A DNA stretch of 51,237 nt from Alcanivorax sp. (GTDB taxonomy: Bacteria; Pseudomonadota; Gammaproteobacteria; Pseudomonadales; Alcanivoracaceae). The stretch is from NCBI RefSeq assembly GCF_002733835.1, contig NZ_NVWY01000018.1, positions 1-51,237 on the forward strand, given 5' to 3'. The position numbers and the translations under genes were made by a program. The notes below the pieces were generated by a model that was given only the letters and a program-made list of their open reading frames with translations, made no database searches and had not been told where the DNA came from. The stretch's first letter is position 1; each line of letters begins with the position of its first letter. This document shows, one piece after another, positions 24,273 through 32,591 of the stretch.

Positions 24273-24845
24273 ATGGCCACCAATGCACAGCGCCGCGCCC
24301 AGACCCGCGGCTGCCTGATCAATGCCGCCCGCCACCTGTTTGCCGAACAGGGCTATGCCGACACCAGCACCGAGGCCATCCTGTCCGGCGCCGGCGTCAC
24401 CCGGGGCGCCATGTATCACCATTTCCGTAACAAGGCGGAGCTGTTCGAAGCGGTCTGTGACCTACTCAGCCAGGAAGCCATGGCTGCCATTGAGAAAGCC
24501 GTGGACGGCCAACGCGGCAGCCTGGCCACCCTCAAGGCCGGCAGCCTGGCCTGGGTGGATTTCATGGCCCGGGACAATGTGCGGCGCATCCTGGTGGTCG
24601 AAGCTCCCTCGGTACTGGGTCAGCAACGCTGGCGGGCCCTGGATGAGCGTTACAGTTTCCCGCTGTTGCGCGAGGGCATTCGCGAAGCCATGGCGGAAGG
24701 CGCCCTGCACTTTGCCGGCAGCGCCGAAGGGCTGGCGGAGCTACTCAATGGCGCCATGAATGCACTGGTACTGAATGACCCAAGGGGAGAGAATTTGCCC
24801 CAACGGCGCCAGGACCTGCTGGCCCTGTTTGATCGCTTTTGTTGA
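24273..24845 (+). CDS. TetR-family transcriptional regulator
   Basis: The protein has 190 residues. The N-terminal helix-turn-helix is a textbook TetR_N domain: LINAARHLFAEQGYADTSTE followed by ILSGAGVTRGAMYHHFRNKAELF (about residues 10-55). The remainder is helical and ligand-binding and resembles the AcrR/TetR_C group. A ribosome site AGAGGAAAACC precedes the ATG. It probably represses itself and the divergent VOC gene. The YchJ-type gene starts 21 bp downstream and may be cotranscribed. Confidence 0.92.
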   Translation: MATNAQRRAQTRGCLINAARHLFAEQGYADTSTEAILSGAGVTRGAMYHHFRNKAELFEAVCDLLSQEAMAAIEKAVDGQRGSLATLKAGSLAWVDFMARDNVRRILVVEAPSVLGQQRWRALDERYSFPLLREGIREAMAEGALHFAGSAEGLAELLNGAMNALVLNDPRGENLPQRRQDLLALFDRFC

Positions 24846-24866
24846 TTGCTTCCGCGGAGACACCCC

Positions 24867-25307
24867 ATGACTGCCTGCCCCTGCCAGTCCGGCCTGGATT
24901 ACGCCCACTGTTGCCAACCCCTGCACCAGGGCAAGCCCGCCGCTTCACCGGAAGCGTTGATGCGCTCACGGTTTTGCGCCTTTGCCTTAAAAAATACCGA
25001 TTACATTGCTCAGAGCTGGCACCTGAGCCAGCGCCCCGCCGGGCTGGATTTGGATGACGACCAGCAGTGGCTGGCGCTGGCGATCATTGCCAGCGATGAA
25101 GAGGGCGATACCGGCTGGGTTCATTTCCGCGCCACCAGCAAGGACCGTCACGGCCTGGGCGTGCTGGAAGAACGCTCGCGGTTTGTGAAGGAAAATGGCC
25201 ACTGGTATTACCTGGACGGAACCCCCTCGGTAACAGCCTTAAAGCCCGGCAGAAATGATCCCTGCCCCTGCGGCAGCGGCAAGAAATTCAAGAAATGTTG
25301 CGGGTGA
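24867..25307 (+). CDS. ychJ: YchJ-family SEC-C motif protein
   Basis: The 146-residue form starting MTACPCQSG at 24867 is preferred over a start seven codons upstream, because YchJ proteins begin with the cysteine motif. Cys-rich SEC-C-like motifs sit at both ends: [13 protein letters not shown] at the N terminus and [16 protein letters not shown] at the C terminus. The middle is an NTF2-like domain ([28 protein letters not shown]). The family is a UPF with probable zinc binding and no settled function. Confidence 0.92.
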   Translation: MTACPCQSGLDYAHCCQPLHQGKPAASPEALMRSRFCAFALKNTDYIAQSWHLSQRPAGLDLDDDQQWLALAIIASDEEGDTGWVHFRATSKDRHGLGVLEERSRFVKENGHWYYLDGTPSVTALKPGRNDPCPCGSGKKFKKCCG

Positions 25308-25312
25308 AAGGC

Positions 25313-25384
25313 AGCAACGAGTTTCGATTTGCGAAAGGCAAAGCCGTGAGTAATTTTTTGGTTTTCGAAACTCGCACTCTCACC
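25313..25384. repeat. Heptad-periodic inverted element F
   Basis: The left arm 25313-25347 reads AGCAACG, AGTTTCG, ATTTGCG, AAAGGCA, AAGCCGT in 7-nt steps. The right arm begins CGAAACT at 25366 and continues CGCACTCTCACC with imperfect spacing. The spacer contains a T6 run (25354-25359), so transcription termination is possible. It fills the gap between convergent ychJ and the flavin monooxygenase gene and is closely related to element D. Confidence 0.7.
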
Positions 25385-25386
25385 AT

Positions 25387-26877
25387 TCAGGAAAACGCCA
25401 GAAACCCGTCTTCCACTGGTTCTTCCAGCAGCACATGCCTGTCATAGGCATAATGGTTCATCACTTTCCACGGATGCCCCTGGCCCTGCCGAGGCAACAA
25501 ATGGCTGGCGCGTTGTACATAACCGGACCCCAGCGCATCCATGATGGAATGGTCCTGCTGCGATTGCGCGCATTCGGCCCGGGGCGTCACCACAGCAAGC
25601 CGGTTTTCTTGCAGATAATTGAGCAGCCGGCACACGTAGGCAGCAGCCAGATCGGCCTTGAGCGTCCAGGACGCATTGGTATACCCGAACACCCAGGCCA
25701 TGTTGGGCACTCCCTCCATCAGCACGCCTTTGTAAGTCATGCGCTGACTCACATCCAGCGGCGCACCATCAACCGATAACGTCATGCCGCCAAGCACCTG
25801 AAGATTCAGCCCGGTGGCGGTAACAATAATGTCCGCTTCCAGCTCCCGCCCGGATTTCAACAGGATGCCATTTTCCGTAAAGGTCTCGATATGATCGGTG
25901 ACAATGGTCGCCTTGCCATCGCGCAGGTCCTTGAACAGATCCGCATCCGGCACCGCGCACAGGCGCTCGTCCCAGGGCATATAAGAAGGGCTGAAATGGG
26001 CCATATCCACGCCATCGCCCACATGCCGCTTGACGTTGGACAACAGCAGTTTGCGCATAAATTTCGGGTATTTTTTTGACGCTTTATAAATCAGGCGCTG
26101 CAGCTTGATATTGCGCCACCGTGCCATACCAAACACCCAGTCCGAAGGCAGCACCGCATCCAGCAGTTCGGATAATTTGTCATGGCCGGGAATGGAAAAA
26201 ATATAGGAAGGTGAACGCTGCAGCATGGTGATATGAGCGGTTTCCTCCGCCATGGAGGGAACCAGTGTAACGGCCGTGGCACCACTACCAATCACCACCA
26301 CTTTTTTATCCTTGTAATCCAGGTCCTCCGGCCACTGTTGAGGATGAACACAGCGCCCCTTGAAGCGATCCATACCCGGAAAATCAGGTAAATAGCCCTT
26401 GTCGTAATTGTAATAACCGGTGCAGCCAACCATAAACCGGGCGGTGAACGTCTCGGTTTCTCCACTCTCTTCATGGGTTACTGTCACTGTCCAGCGCTGA
26501 TCCTTTTCCGACCAGTCCGCCGAGGTAGTTTTCAGGCCATAGCGGATATGCTCTGTGACCCCAAAGGCGTCCGCCGTTTCATGAATATAATGACGAATGG
26601 AGGGCCCGTCGGCCAACACTTTCAATTCATTCCAGGGACGAAAACCATAGCCAAAACTGAACATATCAGAGTCGGAACGAATCCCCGGATAACGGAACAG
26701 ATCCCAGGTTCCTCCCATGGCCTTGCGCCGCTCAAGAATAGCAAAACGCTGGTCCGGACAATCCTTGCTAAGATGACAGGCCATGCCGATACCCGACAGC
26801 CCTGCACCGATTATCAGGACATCCACATCATTACCGGTGTGTTCATTATTTTCGGCATGCTTGTGCTGGCTAACCAT
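25387..26877 (-). CDS. almA: Flavin-binding monooxygenase, AlmA-type (long-chain alkane oxidation)
   Basis: This 496-residue class B flavoprotein monooxygenase has an FAD Rossmann motif VLIIGAGLSGIGMA near residue 20 and an NADPH motif VVVIGSGATAVTLVP in the middle. Between them is FKGRCVHPQQWP, which fits the Baeyer-Villiger fingerprint F-x-G-x3-H-x3-W-P. Length and context fit AlmA, the monooxygenase linked to growth on alkanes longer than C20 in Acinetobacter and Alcanivorax. The divergent neighbour is an AlkB-rubredoxin gene. The alternative is a ketone monooxygenase of the same family; sequence alone does not separate them. Confidence 0.8.
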   Translation of the reverse strand: MVSQHKHAENNEHTGNDVDVLIIGAGLSGIGMACHLSKDCPDQRFAILERRKAMGGTWDLFRYPGIRSDSDMFSFGYGFRPWNELKVLADGPSIRHYIHETADAFGVTEHIRYGLKTTSADWSEKDQRWTVTVTHEESGETETFTARFMVGCTGYYNYDKGYLPDFPGMDRFKGRCVHPQQWPEDLDYKDKKVVVIGSGATAVTLVPSMAEETAHITMLQRSPSYIFSIPGHDKLSELLDAVLPSDWVFGMARWRNIKLQRLIYKASKKYPKFMRKLLLSNVKRHVGDGVDMAHFSPSYMPWDERLCAVPDADLFKDLRDGKATIVTDHIETFTENGILLKSGRELEADIIVTATGLNLQVLGGMTLSVDGAPLDVSQRMTYKGVLMEGVPNMAWVFGYTNASWTLKADLAAAYVCRLLNYLQENRLAVVTPRAECAQSQQDHSIMDALGSGYVQRASHLLPRQGQGHPWKVMNHYAYDRHVLLEEPVEDGFLAFS

Positions 26878-27063
26878 GAGAACGCTCCCTTAAAAAGCCG
26901 GTCAAATCATCACGTAAAGAGTTCCTTTACCGTTCACCATCCCATTGCCAACAACCTCAGGCAACCGACTTTTTCTGCCTGCACCCTACCCGCCAGGTCA
27001 CGCAGCATGGATCCACGGAATGGCCCTTGCATTTTTACGTCCAAAGTAATCATCAGGCCGTTT

Positions 27064-27089
27064 CCAAGTCTATACAAAGCAGTACTTGG
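27064..27089. promoter_or_regulatory. Possible operator upstream of the alkB-rubredoxin gene
   Basis: CCAAGT at 27064-27069 and ACTTGG at 27084-27089 form a 6-bp inverted repeat with a 14-bp spacer, in the 266-bp divergent region between almA and alkB and about 55 bp before the alkB start. The spacing would suit a dimeric regulator. The sequence does not match an operator I know. Confidence 0.3.
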
Positions 27090-27143
27090 CCCCATTCCAT
27101 AAGGGGTATAGCGTTAAACGAAAAGCAGAACAAAGGTGGCATC

Positions 27144-28565
27144 ATGGCATCAACAGACTCAACCACCACACTCCCTGACTGGCACGACGGGAAACGTTAC
27201 CTTTGGTTACTCAGCCCGGCGATCCCCGTGCTGGCTGTTTCGTTTCTTCTCATTTATCTGTTTATCTGGCCCTGGCCCGGGTTGCTCTGGGGCGGCCCTT
27301 TCCTCGTATACGGTCTGATTCCCTTTGCCGATTGGGTGGTAGGGGCCGACACCAGCAATCCACCGGAATCTGCCGTCCCACAGCTGGAAAGCGATACCTA
27401 CTACCGGCTGATTGTTTATGCCTACATCCCGACCCAGTATCTGGCCACTATCCTGGGCGCCTGGCTGGTGGCCAGCGGGGATGTGCCACTGTGGGGCCTG
27501 GCCGGTCTGGTCTTCAGTGTCGGCGCGGTTAACGGCATTGCCATCAATACCGCCCACGAACTGGGCCACAAGAAAACCCGAACCGAACGCTGGCTGGCCA
27601 AGATCACTCTGGCCCCGGTTGCCTACGGGCACTTTTTCGTGGAGCACAACAAAGGGCACCACAAAAACGTGGCCACCCCCGAGGATCCGGCCAGCTCGCG
27701 CATGGGCGAATCATTCTGGGCGTTTCTGCCGCGTACCATGATCGGTAGCGTGAAATCCGCATGGCAAATTGAAGCGCAACGTCTGCAACGTTGTGACCAA
27801 CCACTGTGGTCCCTGAAAAATGAAAACCTGCAAAGCTGGCTAATGACCGTTGCCCTGTTTGGGCTATTAACCCTGTGGCTGGGCTGGGTGGTTTTACCGT
27901 TTCTGCTTCTGCAGGCGTTTTATGGTGCCTCCCTGCTGGAAGTGATTAATTACATGGAACATTACGGGCTGCTTCGGCAGAAAAAATCTGACGGTCGCTA
28001 CGAGCGCTGTGAGCCCCGGCATTCCTGGAACAGCAATCACATCGTCACCAATCTTTTCCTCTATCAATTGCAGCGCCATTCCGATCATCATGCCAACCCG
28101 ACCCGCCGCTTTCAGGCGTTGCGCCATTTTGATGACAGCCCGCAACTGCCCTCCGGCTATGCATCCATGCTGATACCCGCTTACCTGCCTTTTGTCTGGT
28201 ATCAAAAAATGGACCCGCTGGTCTATCAGCATTACAACGGCGACCTGACCCAGGCCAATCTACAACCGGGAAAACGCGACGCGCTACTGAAAAAATGGCA
28301 ACGCCCGGTGGTCAGTTATCGCAGCGCCGATTCTGAACCCGATGTGCAGCAAGATGGCGTTGAGGCGGCGCGCCAGGCCGAACAGGACATCGACAAGGCT
28401 CACCAGTTTCAGTGCCCAAACTGCGGCTACACCTACGACGAGCAACACGGCGATGAAAACGAAGGGTTCCCGCCCGGCACCCGCTGGCTACAAATCCCCA
28501 ACGACTGGGCCTGCCCGGACTGTGCAGTACGCGAGAAAGTCGATTTCGTCCTCAAGCAACACTGA
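27144..28565 (+). CDS. alkB: Alkane 1-monooxygenase fused to a C-terminal rubredoxin
   Basis: This membrane diiron hydroxylase converts n-alkanes to 1-alkanols. The start MASTDSTT at 27144 follows AAAGGTGGC and gives 473 residues. Hydrophobic helices are followed by the AlkB histidine boxes HELGHKK, EHNKGHHKNVATPEDPASS and LQRHSDHHANP, plus NYMEHYGLLR. Residues about 422-473 are a complete rubredoxin with iron ligands Cys424, Cys427, Cys457 and Cys460. The second box reads CPDCA rather than the usual CPDCG. The linker (about 385-420) is polar. The fusion places the electron donor on the hydroxylase. A rho-independent terminator follows. Confidence 0.95.
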   Translation: MASTDSTTTLPDWHDGKRYLWLLSPAIPVLAVSFLLIYLFIWPWPGLLWGGPFLVYGLIPFADWVVGADTSNPPESAVPQLESDTYYRLIVYAYIPTQYLATILGAWLVASGDVPLWGLAGLVFSVGAVNGIAINTAHELGHKKTRTERWLAKITLAPVAYGHFFVEHNKGHHKNVATPEDPASSRMGESFWAFLPRTMIGSVKSAWQIEAQRLQRCDQPLWSLKNENLQSWLMTVALFGLLTLWLGWVVLPFLLLQAFYGASLLEVINYMEHYGLLRQKKSDGRYERCEPRHSWNSNHIVTNLFLYQLQRHSDHHANPTRRFQALRHFDDSPQLPSGYASMLIPAYLPFVWYQKMDPLVYQHYNGDLTQANLQPGKRDALLKKWQRPVVSYRSADSEPDVQQDGVEAARQAEQDIDKAHQFQCPNCGYTYDEQHGDENEGFPPGTRWLQIPNDWACPDCAVREKVDFVLKQH

Positions 28566-28571
28566 CGGACA

Positions 28572-28614
28572 CCCTCCGGCGACTCCCCCCCCCTGTAGCC
28601 GGAGGGATTTTTTT
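28572..28614 (+). terminator. Rho-independent terminator of the alkB-rubredoxin gene
   Basis: A 9-bp perfect stem (CCCTCCGGC at 28572-28580 with GCCGGAGGG at 28598-28606) with a C-rich 17-nt loop is followed by A and seven T residues. It lies 6 bp after the stop. There is no matching A-run on the other side, so it probably acts in the forward direction only. Confidence 0.88.
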
Positions 28615-28663
28615 GTTTAGCGTGGATAGCACGTTTCTTGCAGCTTGACAGGCTTGTCTCGAA

Positions 28664-29713
28664 TTACGACCGAGACCGGCGCATGGCCAACGGCGTAATG
28701 CCGAACCAGCGCCGGAAAGTGCGACTGAAGTTGGAGGTATCCTGGTACCCCAGCTGTTCCGCAATGCGTTCCACCGGGTCCGCCGTTTCCATTAACAGCC
28801 AGCACGCCAATTCCCGGCGCACTTCATCGAGCAACAGCTGATAGCTCGTCCCTTCCGCTTTGAGTTTGCGAATCAGCGTGCGCGGTGACATGGCGAATTC
28901 GCTCGCCATGGTTTCCAGTGAAGGGAAAGCGCCGGGCTGATCCAGCAACACCAGTCCCACCTGCTGACTGAACGGCCCCCCCTGTTCCAGCTGCTTGCGC
29001 TGATGTTCGCAATCACGCACCGCAGTGCGATGCATGGCCGGATCTGCGGTCAGACAACGTTTGTCTAACTGGTGGCTGGCAATCACGATCTCGAACTGTG
29101 TCGTGCCAAACTGCACCGCACAACCCAGTAGCCGCTCATATTCCGGCGACCACTGGGCGTCTGGCAGTGGCAGTGACACACGAATATCCCGGCCTCGTTG
29201 CGGCAGCACCGCATCAATCATCTGAAAATAGGTGCCCAGCAAGGCACCGTAAAGAAACTCACGGGCCTCGCCCAATGGCTGCCTCTCGGTGATGATGAGG
29301 CGACCCTCGCCGCCTTCCTCGACAAACGCCAGATCCGTCAGCTGCAGGCGAATCGAGGCGAAACGCGCAATCACCTGGTGCAGGGCACGCAGATCGGCGG
29401 CGGAAACCACAGCATACCCGAGCGCACCATGGGCTGACACCGAGGTGGCATTGGCAATATGCAGCCCGATCCAGGGCTGGCCGGTTAACGCCACGGCCCG
29501 GCGAATCAGCCGCGTCAGTTGTTCCTGGCTGAGGTAGCGGTGTTCGCTGAGCAGCTGCTGCCATTCCAGCCGGGTGCCGGCAAAAATATCCGCATCGGTA
29601 AACCCCTGCCCATGGAGGTGAGCACACAGCAACCGGCTATAGGTGGGATGAATGGCCGGACGCAGCCGTTCAACCATGGATACCCCGTGTTCCTCCACCA
29701 TCACATTTTTCAC
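28664..29713 (-). CDS. AraC-family regulator between the two alkB genes
   Basis: The 349-residue frame opens with a GTG; ATG at 29701 or 29677 (MVERLRPAIHP) are equally possible starts. The N-terminal 230 residues are an Arabinose_bd-like sensor domain including GYAVVSAADLRALHQVIARF. The C-terminal AraC DNA-binding domain has MASEFAMSPRTLIRKLKAEG and IAEQLGYQDTSNFSRTFRRW, then ITPLAMR. It is divergent from alkB2 and convergent with alkB1, so it is the likely alkane-responsive activator, taking the place that AlkS or GntR regulators hold elsewhere. Confidence 0.9.
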   Translation of the reverse strand: MKNVMVEEHGVSMVERLRPAIHPTYSRLLCAHLHGQGFTDADIFAGTRLEWQQLLSEHRYLSQEQLTRLIRRAVALTGQPWIGLHIANATSVSAHGALGYAVVSAADLRALHQVIARFASIRLQLTDLAFVEEGGEGRLIITERQPLGEAREFLYGALLGTYFQMIDAVLPQRGRDIRVSLPLPDAQWSPEYERLLGCAVQFGTTQFEIVIASHQLDKRCLTADPAMHRTAVRDCEHQRKQLEQGGPFSQQVGLVLLDQPGAFPSLETMASEFAMSPRTLIRKLKAEGTSYQLLLDEVRRELACWLLMETADPVERIAEQLGYQDTSNFSRTFRRWFGITPLAMRRSRS

Positions 29714-29880
29714 TACCGCCCTCGCTCCCGCTGGATGCCACCCAGCTTACCCCGAAACACACTGTTTAATCTGTCACTTTATGACGATTTATTGCCACCT
29801 CCTGCGGTGCTCCTGCCAGACACAGCGGCGCAATATGGCAGCAAGACATGAACTTGCACACAACAACAACGAGGCCTCTT

Positions 29881-31080
29881 ATGAACAAGGCAGGCGTATT
29901 TATCGGCCCCTCCGGGGTCGAATACCGGGATCGCAAGCGTCACCTGTGGATGGTATCCCTGTTAGTCCCGGGCACCGTATTCCTGGGCCCATTGCTGTAT
30001 ATGACCACCGGCAACGCCTTGTTGCTGTGGCTGCCGCTGGCCTTCTATTACCTCACCATTCCCGTGCTGGACATGCTGATCGGTGAAGACCAGAGCAACC
30101 CACCGGAGGAGGTTGTCCCGCAACTGGAAGCGGATCACTTCTACCGCAGGATGACCTATGCCCTGGTGCCAATCCTGCTTGGCGCCTACCTGTTTGGCAT
30201 GTGGTTTGTGGGCACTCACACTCTCCCCCTGCATGGCGTCATCGCCATGGTGCTGATGACGGGCACCATTTGCGGCGCCGCCGGGATCAATCTGGGCCAC
30301 GAGCTGGGCCACAAGAAAACCCGTATTGAGCGCTGGCTGGCAAAGCTGGTTCTGGCGCCCCTGGGCTACGGCCACTTCCCCATTGAGCATAACAAGGGCC
30401 ACCACCGCGACGTGGCCACCCCGGAAGACCCTGCCTCGTCGCGGCTGGGGGAAAATATCTGGAAGTTTGCCGCCCGCGAAATCCCTGGCACCTTCAAACG
30501 TGCCTGGCAGCTGGAAAAGGCGCGCCTGCAAAAAGCCGGCAAACCGGTATGGTCCGTGCACAATGACATTCTTCAACCCGGCCTGCTGAGCCTGTTGATC
30601 TGGGGTAGTGTCATTGCCCTGTTTGGCTGGAAAATGGTGCCCTTTATTGCTGCCGTCACTCTCTGGTCCTACCTGCAGCTGACCTCCGCCAATTATGTGG
30701 AACACTATGGGCTGCTGCGTCACAAGGATGGCAATGGCCGCTATGAACGGACTCAGCCCCATCACAGCTGGAACAGCAATCACATGTTTTCCAACTGGGC
30801 TTCGTTTCACCTGCAACGTCACTCCGACCACCACGCCCACCCGGCACGGCGCTACCAGAGCCTGCGTCATTTCGAAGACCTGCCCACGCTCCCGAACGGT
30901 TACTTCGGCATGTTCCTGATCAGCTACATCCCGCCGCTGTGGTTCCGGGTGATGGATAAGCGCCTGCTGGAAAAGGCAGATTACCAGGCTGCCAATATCA
31001 ATTTCGATCCCGCCAGGCGAGCCGCCCTGATCCGCAAATACGCCATCAAGGAATCCGCCCCGACACAACAGGCCGCATGA
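29881..31080 (+). CDS. alkB: Alkane 1-monooxygenase (no rubredoxin domain)
   Basis: A second membrane alkane hydroxylase of 399 residues when read from ATG 29881 (MNKAGVFIGPSG), which has GAGG six bases upstream; ATG 29848 would add 11 residues. The histidine boxes HELGHKK, EHNKGHHRDVATPEDPASS and LQRHSDHHAHP are intact, with NYVEHYGLLRHKDG. It ends after KYAIKESAPTQQAA without a rubredoxin, so it needs a separate electron carrier, possibly the domain fused to the neighbouring AlkB or a distant rubA. It is followed by a strong terminator. Confidence 0.96.
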   Translation: MNKAGVFIGPSGVEYRDRKRHLWMVSLLVPGTVFLGPLLYMTTGNALLLWLPLAFYYLTIPVLDMLIGEDQSNPPEEVVPQLEADHFYRRMTYALVPILLGAYLFGMWFVGTHTLPLHGVIAMVLMTGTICGAAGINLGHELGHKKTRIERWLAKLVLAPLGYGHFPIEHNKGHHRDVATPEDPASSRLGENIWKFAAREIPGTFKRAWQLEKARLQKAGKPVWSVHNDILQPGLLSLLIWGSVIALFGWKMVPFIAAVTLWSYLQLTSANYVEHYGLLRHKDGNGRYERTQPHHSWNSNHMFSNWASFHLQRHSDHHAHPARRYQSLRHFEDLPTLPNGYFGMFLISYIPPLWFRVMDKRLLEKADYQAANINFDPARRAALIRKYAIKESAPTQQAA

Positions 31081-31097
31081 ACGCGCTTTCCCTTTAC

Positions 31098-31128
31098 CGC
31101 GCCCGCTCTTGCGGGCGCGTTCTTTTTT
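31098..31128 (+). terminator. Rho-independent terminator of alkB (second copy)
   Basis: A 9-bp GC stem, CGCGCCCGC at 31098-31106 with GCGGGCGCG at 31111-31119 around a TCTT loop, is followed by TTC and six T residues. It begins 18 bp after the stop of the second alkB and separates it from the reductase-like gene at 31246. Confidence 0.92.
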
Positions 31129-31245
31129 GCCCTGCACACGTCTTGTATCACCGGTTACGTATCCGCCCCCCAATGGCTTAGGATACGAACACAGTCAGAC
31201 CTTCCATTGCGCTGATCCATTTCGCTGATTCTTCAAGGAGTCTCC

Positions 31246-32475
31246 ATGAGCGATTCACAATTTGATGTGGTGGTCTTTGGGGCCACCAGTTTCGTTGGCC
31301 AGATTCTCTGCCAGTACCTCTTTGACACCTACGGGACCAATGGCGAGTTAAAGTGGGCAGCAGCCGGGCGCTCACTGGATAAACTGGAGCAGGTAAAAGC
31401 CTCACTGGGCAACGCCGCCAGCACCCTGCCCCTGATCACCGCCAATGCCAACGACGACGACAGCCTGGACGCCCTGTGCGCACAGACCCGCGTGGTGGTT
31501 TCAACCGTGGGGCCTTATGCGCTGTATGGCGAGCCCATGATCAAGGCCTGCGTTAACAGCGGCACGGATTACTGCGATCTCACCGGTGAAGCCCAGTGGA
31601 TTGCCGACATGCTTGAGCAATACGAAGCCACCGCCAAGAAGAATGGCGCACGTATCGTGCATTGCTGCGGCTTTGATTCCATTCCCTCGGACATGGGCGT
31701 CTACTTTCTCCAGCAGCAAGCCCAGGCCCGCTTCAACGCGCCGGCCAGCACCGTGCGCATGCGCGTCAAAGTGGCCAAGGGTGGCGTTTCCGGTGGCACC
31801 GTCGCCAGCATGATGAACATTGCGGAAGAAGCCGGAAAAGACCCGGCATTGCGCAAAAAACTGGCCAACCCCTACCTGCTTTGCCCACCAGACCACGGCT
31901 TCAAAAGCCGTCAGAGCAGCATCGGCCTGGCCAGTTACGATAACGACTTCAACGCCTGGGTCGGCCCCTTTGTGATGGACGCCATCAACAGCCGTGTGGT
32001 GCATCGCTCCAATGCCCTGACCGGCCAGGCTTACACCGATCACTTCACCTATAACGAGGCCATGCTCACCGGCGATGGCATGGGTGGCCGCATGAAAGCC
32101 CTGGGGATCGGTGCCGGCACCGGGTTGTTTTTTGCCGCTGCGGCCATCAAGCCTACCCGCTGGGCACTGAACAAGTTTGTGGTGCCACAGCCTGGTGAAG
32201 GCCCCAGCCCCGAGGCACAAAAAGCCGGTTTCTACGACATCCGCTTTGTCGGCCACACCGACAACCAGGACACCCTGAAAGTGAAAGTCACCGGTGATGC
32301 GGACCCCGGCTACGGGTCCACCGCCAAACTGCTGGGCCAGGCCGCCGCCTGCCTGGCTCAGGACGTGGTAGAAGATGCCCCCGGCGGCTTCTGGACCACC
32401 GCGTCCCTGCTCGGTGAGCCGCTACTGAAACGGCTGCAGGAAAAAGCCGGCATGACCTTCACCGTGATCGATTAA
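31246..32475 (+). CDS. Saccharopine dehydrogenase-like NAD(P)-binding protein (trans-acting enoyl reductase type)
   Basis: The protein has 409 residues. An N-terminal Rossmann domain begins VVVFGATSFVGQILCQYL at about residue 8, followed by AAAGRSLDKLEQVKASLG. The segment VSTVGPYALYGEPMIKACV and CDLTGEAQWIADML match the saccharopine dehydrogenase-like oxidoreductases related to mycobacterial trans-acting enoyl reductases and human SCCPDH. These are linked to lipid metabolism rather than lysine synthesis. ATG follows AAGGAGTCTCC. Its place beside the alk genes suggests a role in lipid derivatives of alkane oxidation, but this is inference. Confidence 0.85.
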   Translation: MSDSQFDVVVFGATSFVGQILCQYLFDTYGTNGELKWAAAGRSLDKLEQVKASLGNAASTLPLITANANDDDSLDALCAQTRVVVSTVGPYALYGEPMIKACVNSGTDYCDLTGEAQWIADMLEQYEATAKKNGARIVHCCGFDSIPSDMGVYFLQQQAQARFNAPASTVRMRVKVAKGGVSGGTVASMMNIAEEAGKDPALRKKLANPYLLCPPDHGFKSRQSSIGLASYDNDFNAWVGPFVMDAINSRVVHRSNALTGQAYTDHFTYNEAMLTGDGMGGRMKALGIGAGTGLFFAAAAIKPTRWALNKFVVPQPGEGPSPEAQKAGFYDIRFVGHTDNQDTLKVKVTGDADPGYGSTAKLLGQAAACLAQDVVEDAPGGFWTTASLLGEPLLKRLQEKAGMTFTVID

Positions 32476-32483
32476 TTCCTCTC

Positions 32484-32511
32484 CCGGCCTGTGAACTCGC
32501 TCACAGGCCGG
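32484..32511 (+). terminator. Hairpin after the reductase-like gene
   Basis: An 11-bp perfect stem (CCGGCCTGTGA at 32484-32494 with its complement at 32501-32511) encloses a 6-nt ACTCGC loop, 8 bp after the stop. The downstream tract is ACCAATTTCC, with only three T residues, so termination may be weak or factor-assisted. Confidence 0.65.
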
Positions 32512-32591
32512 ACCAATTTCCAGCGGCAACGGATGCCAGCCTCACACGCAATCCGTATTCTCCCCGGTTTTCCAAACAGGACGGGGTTGCC

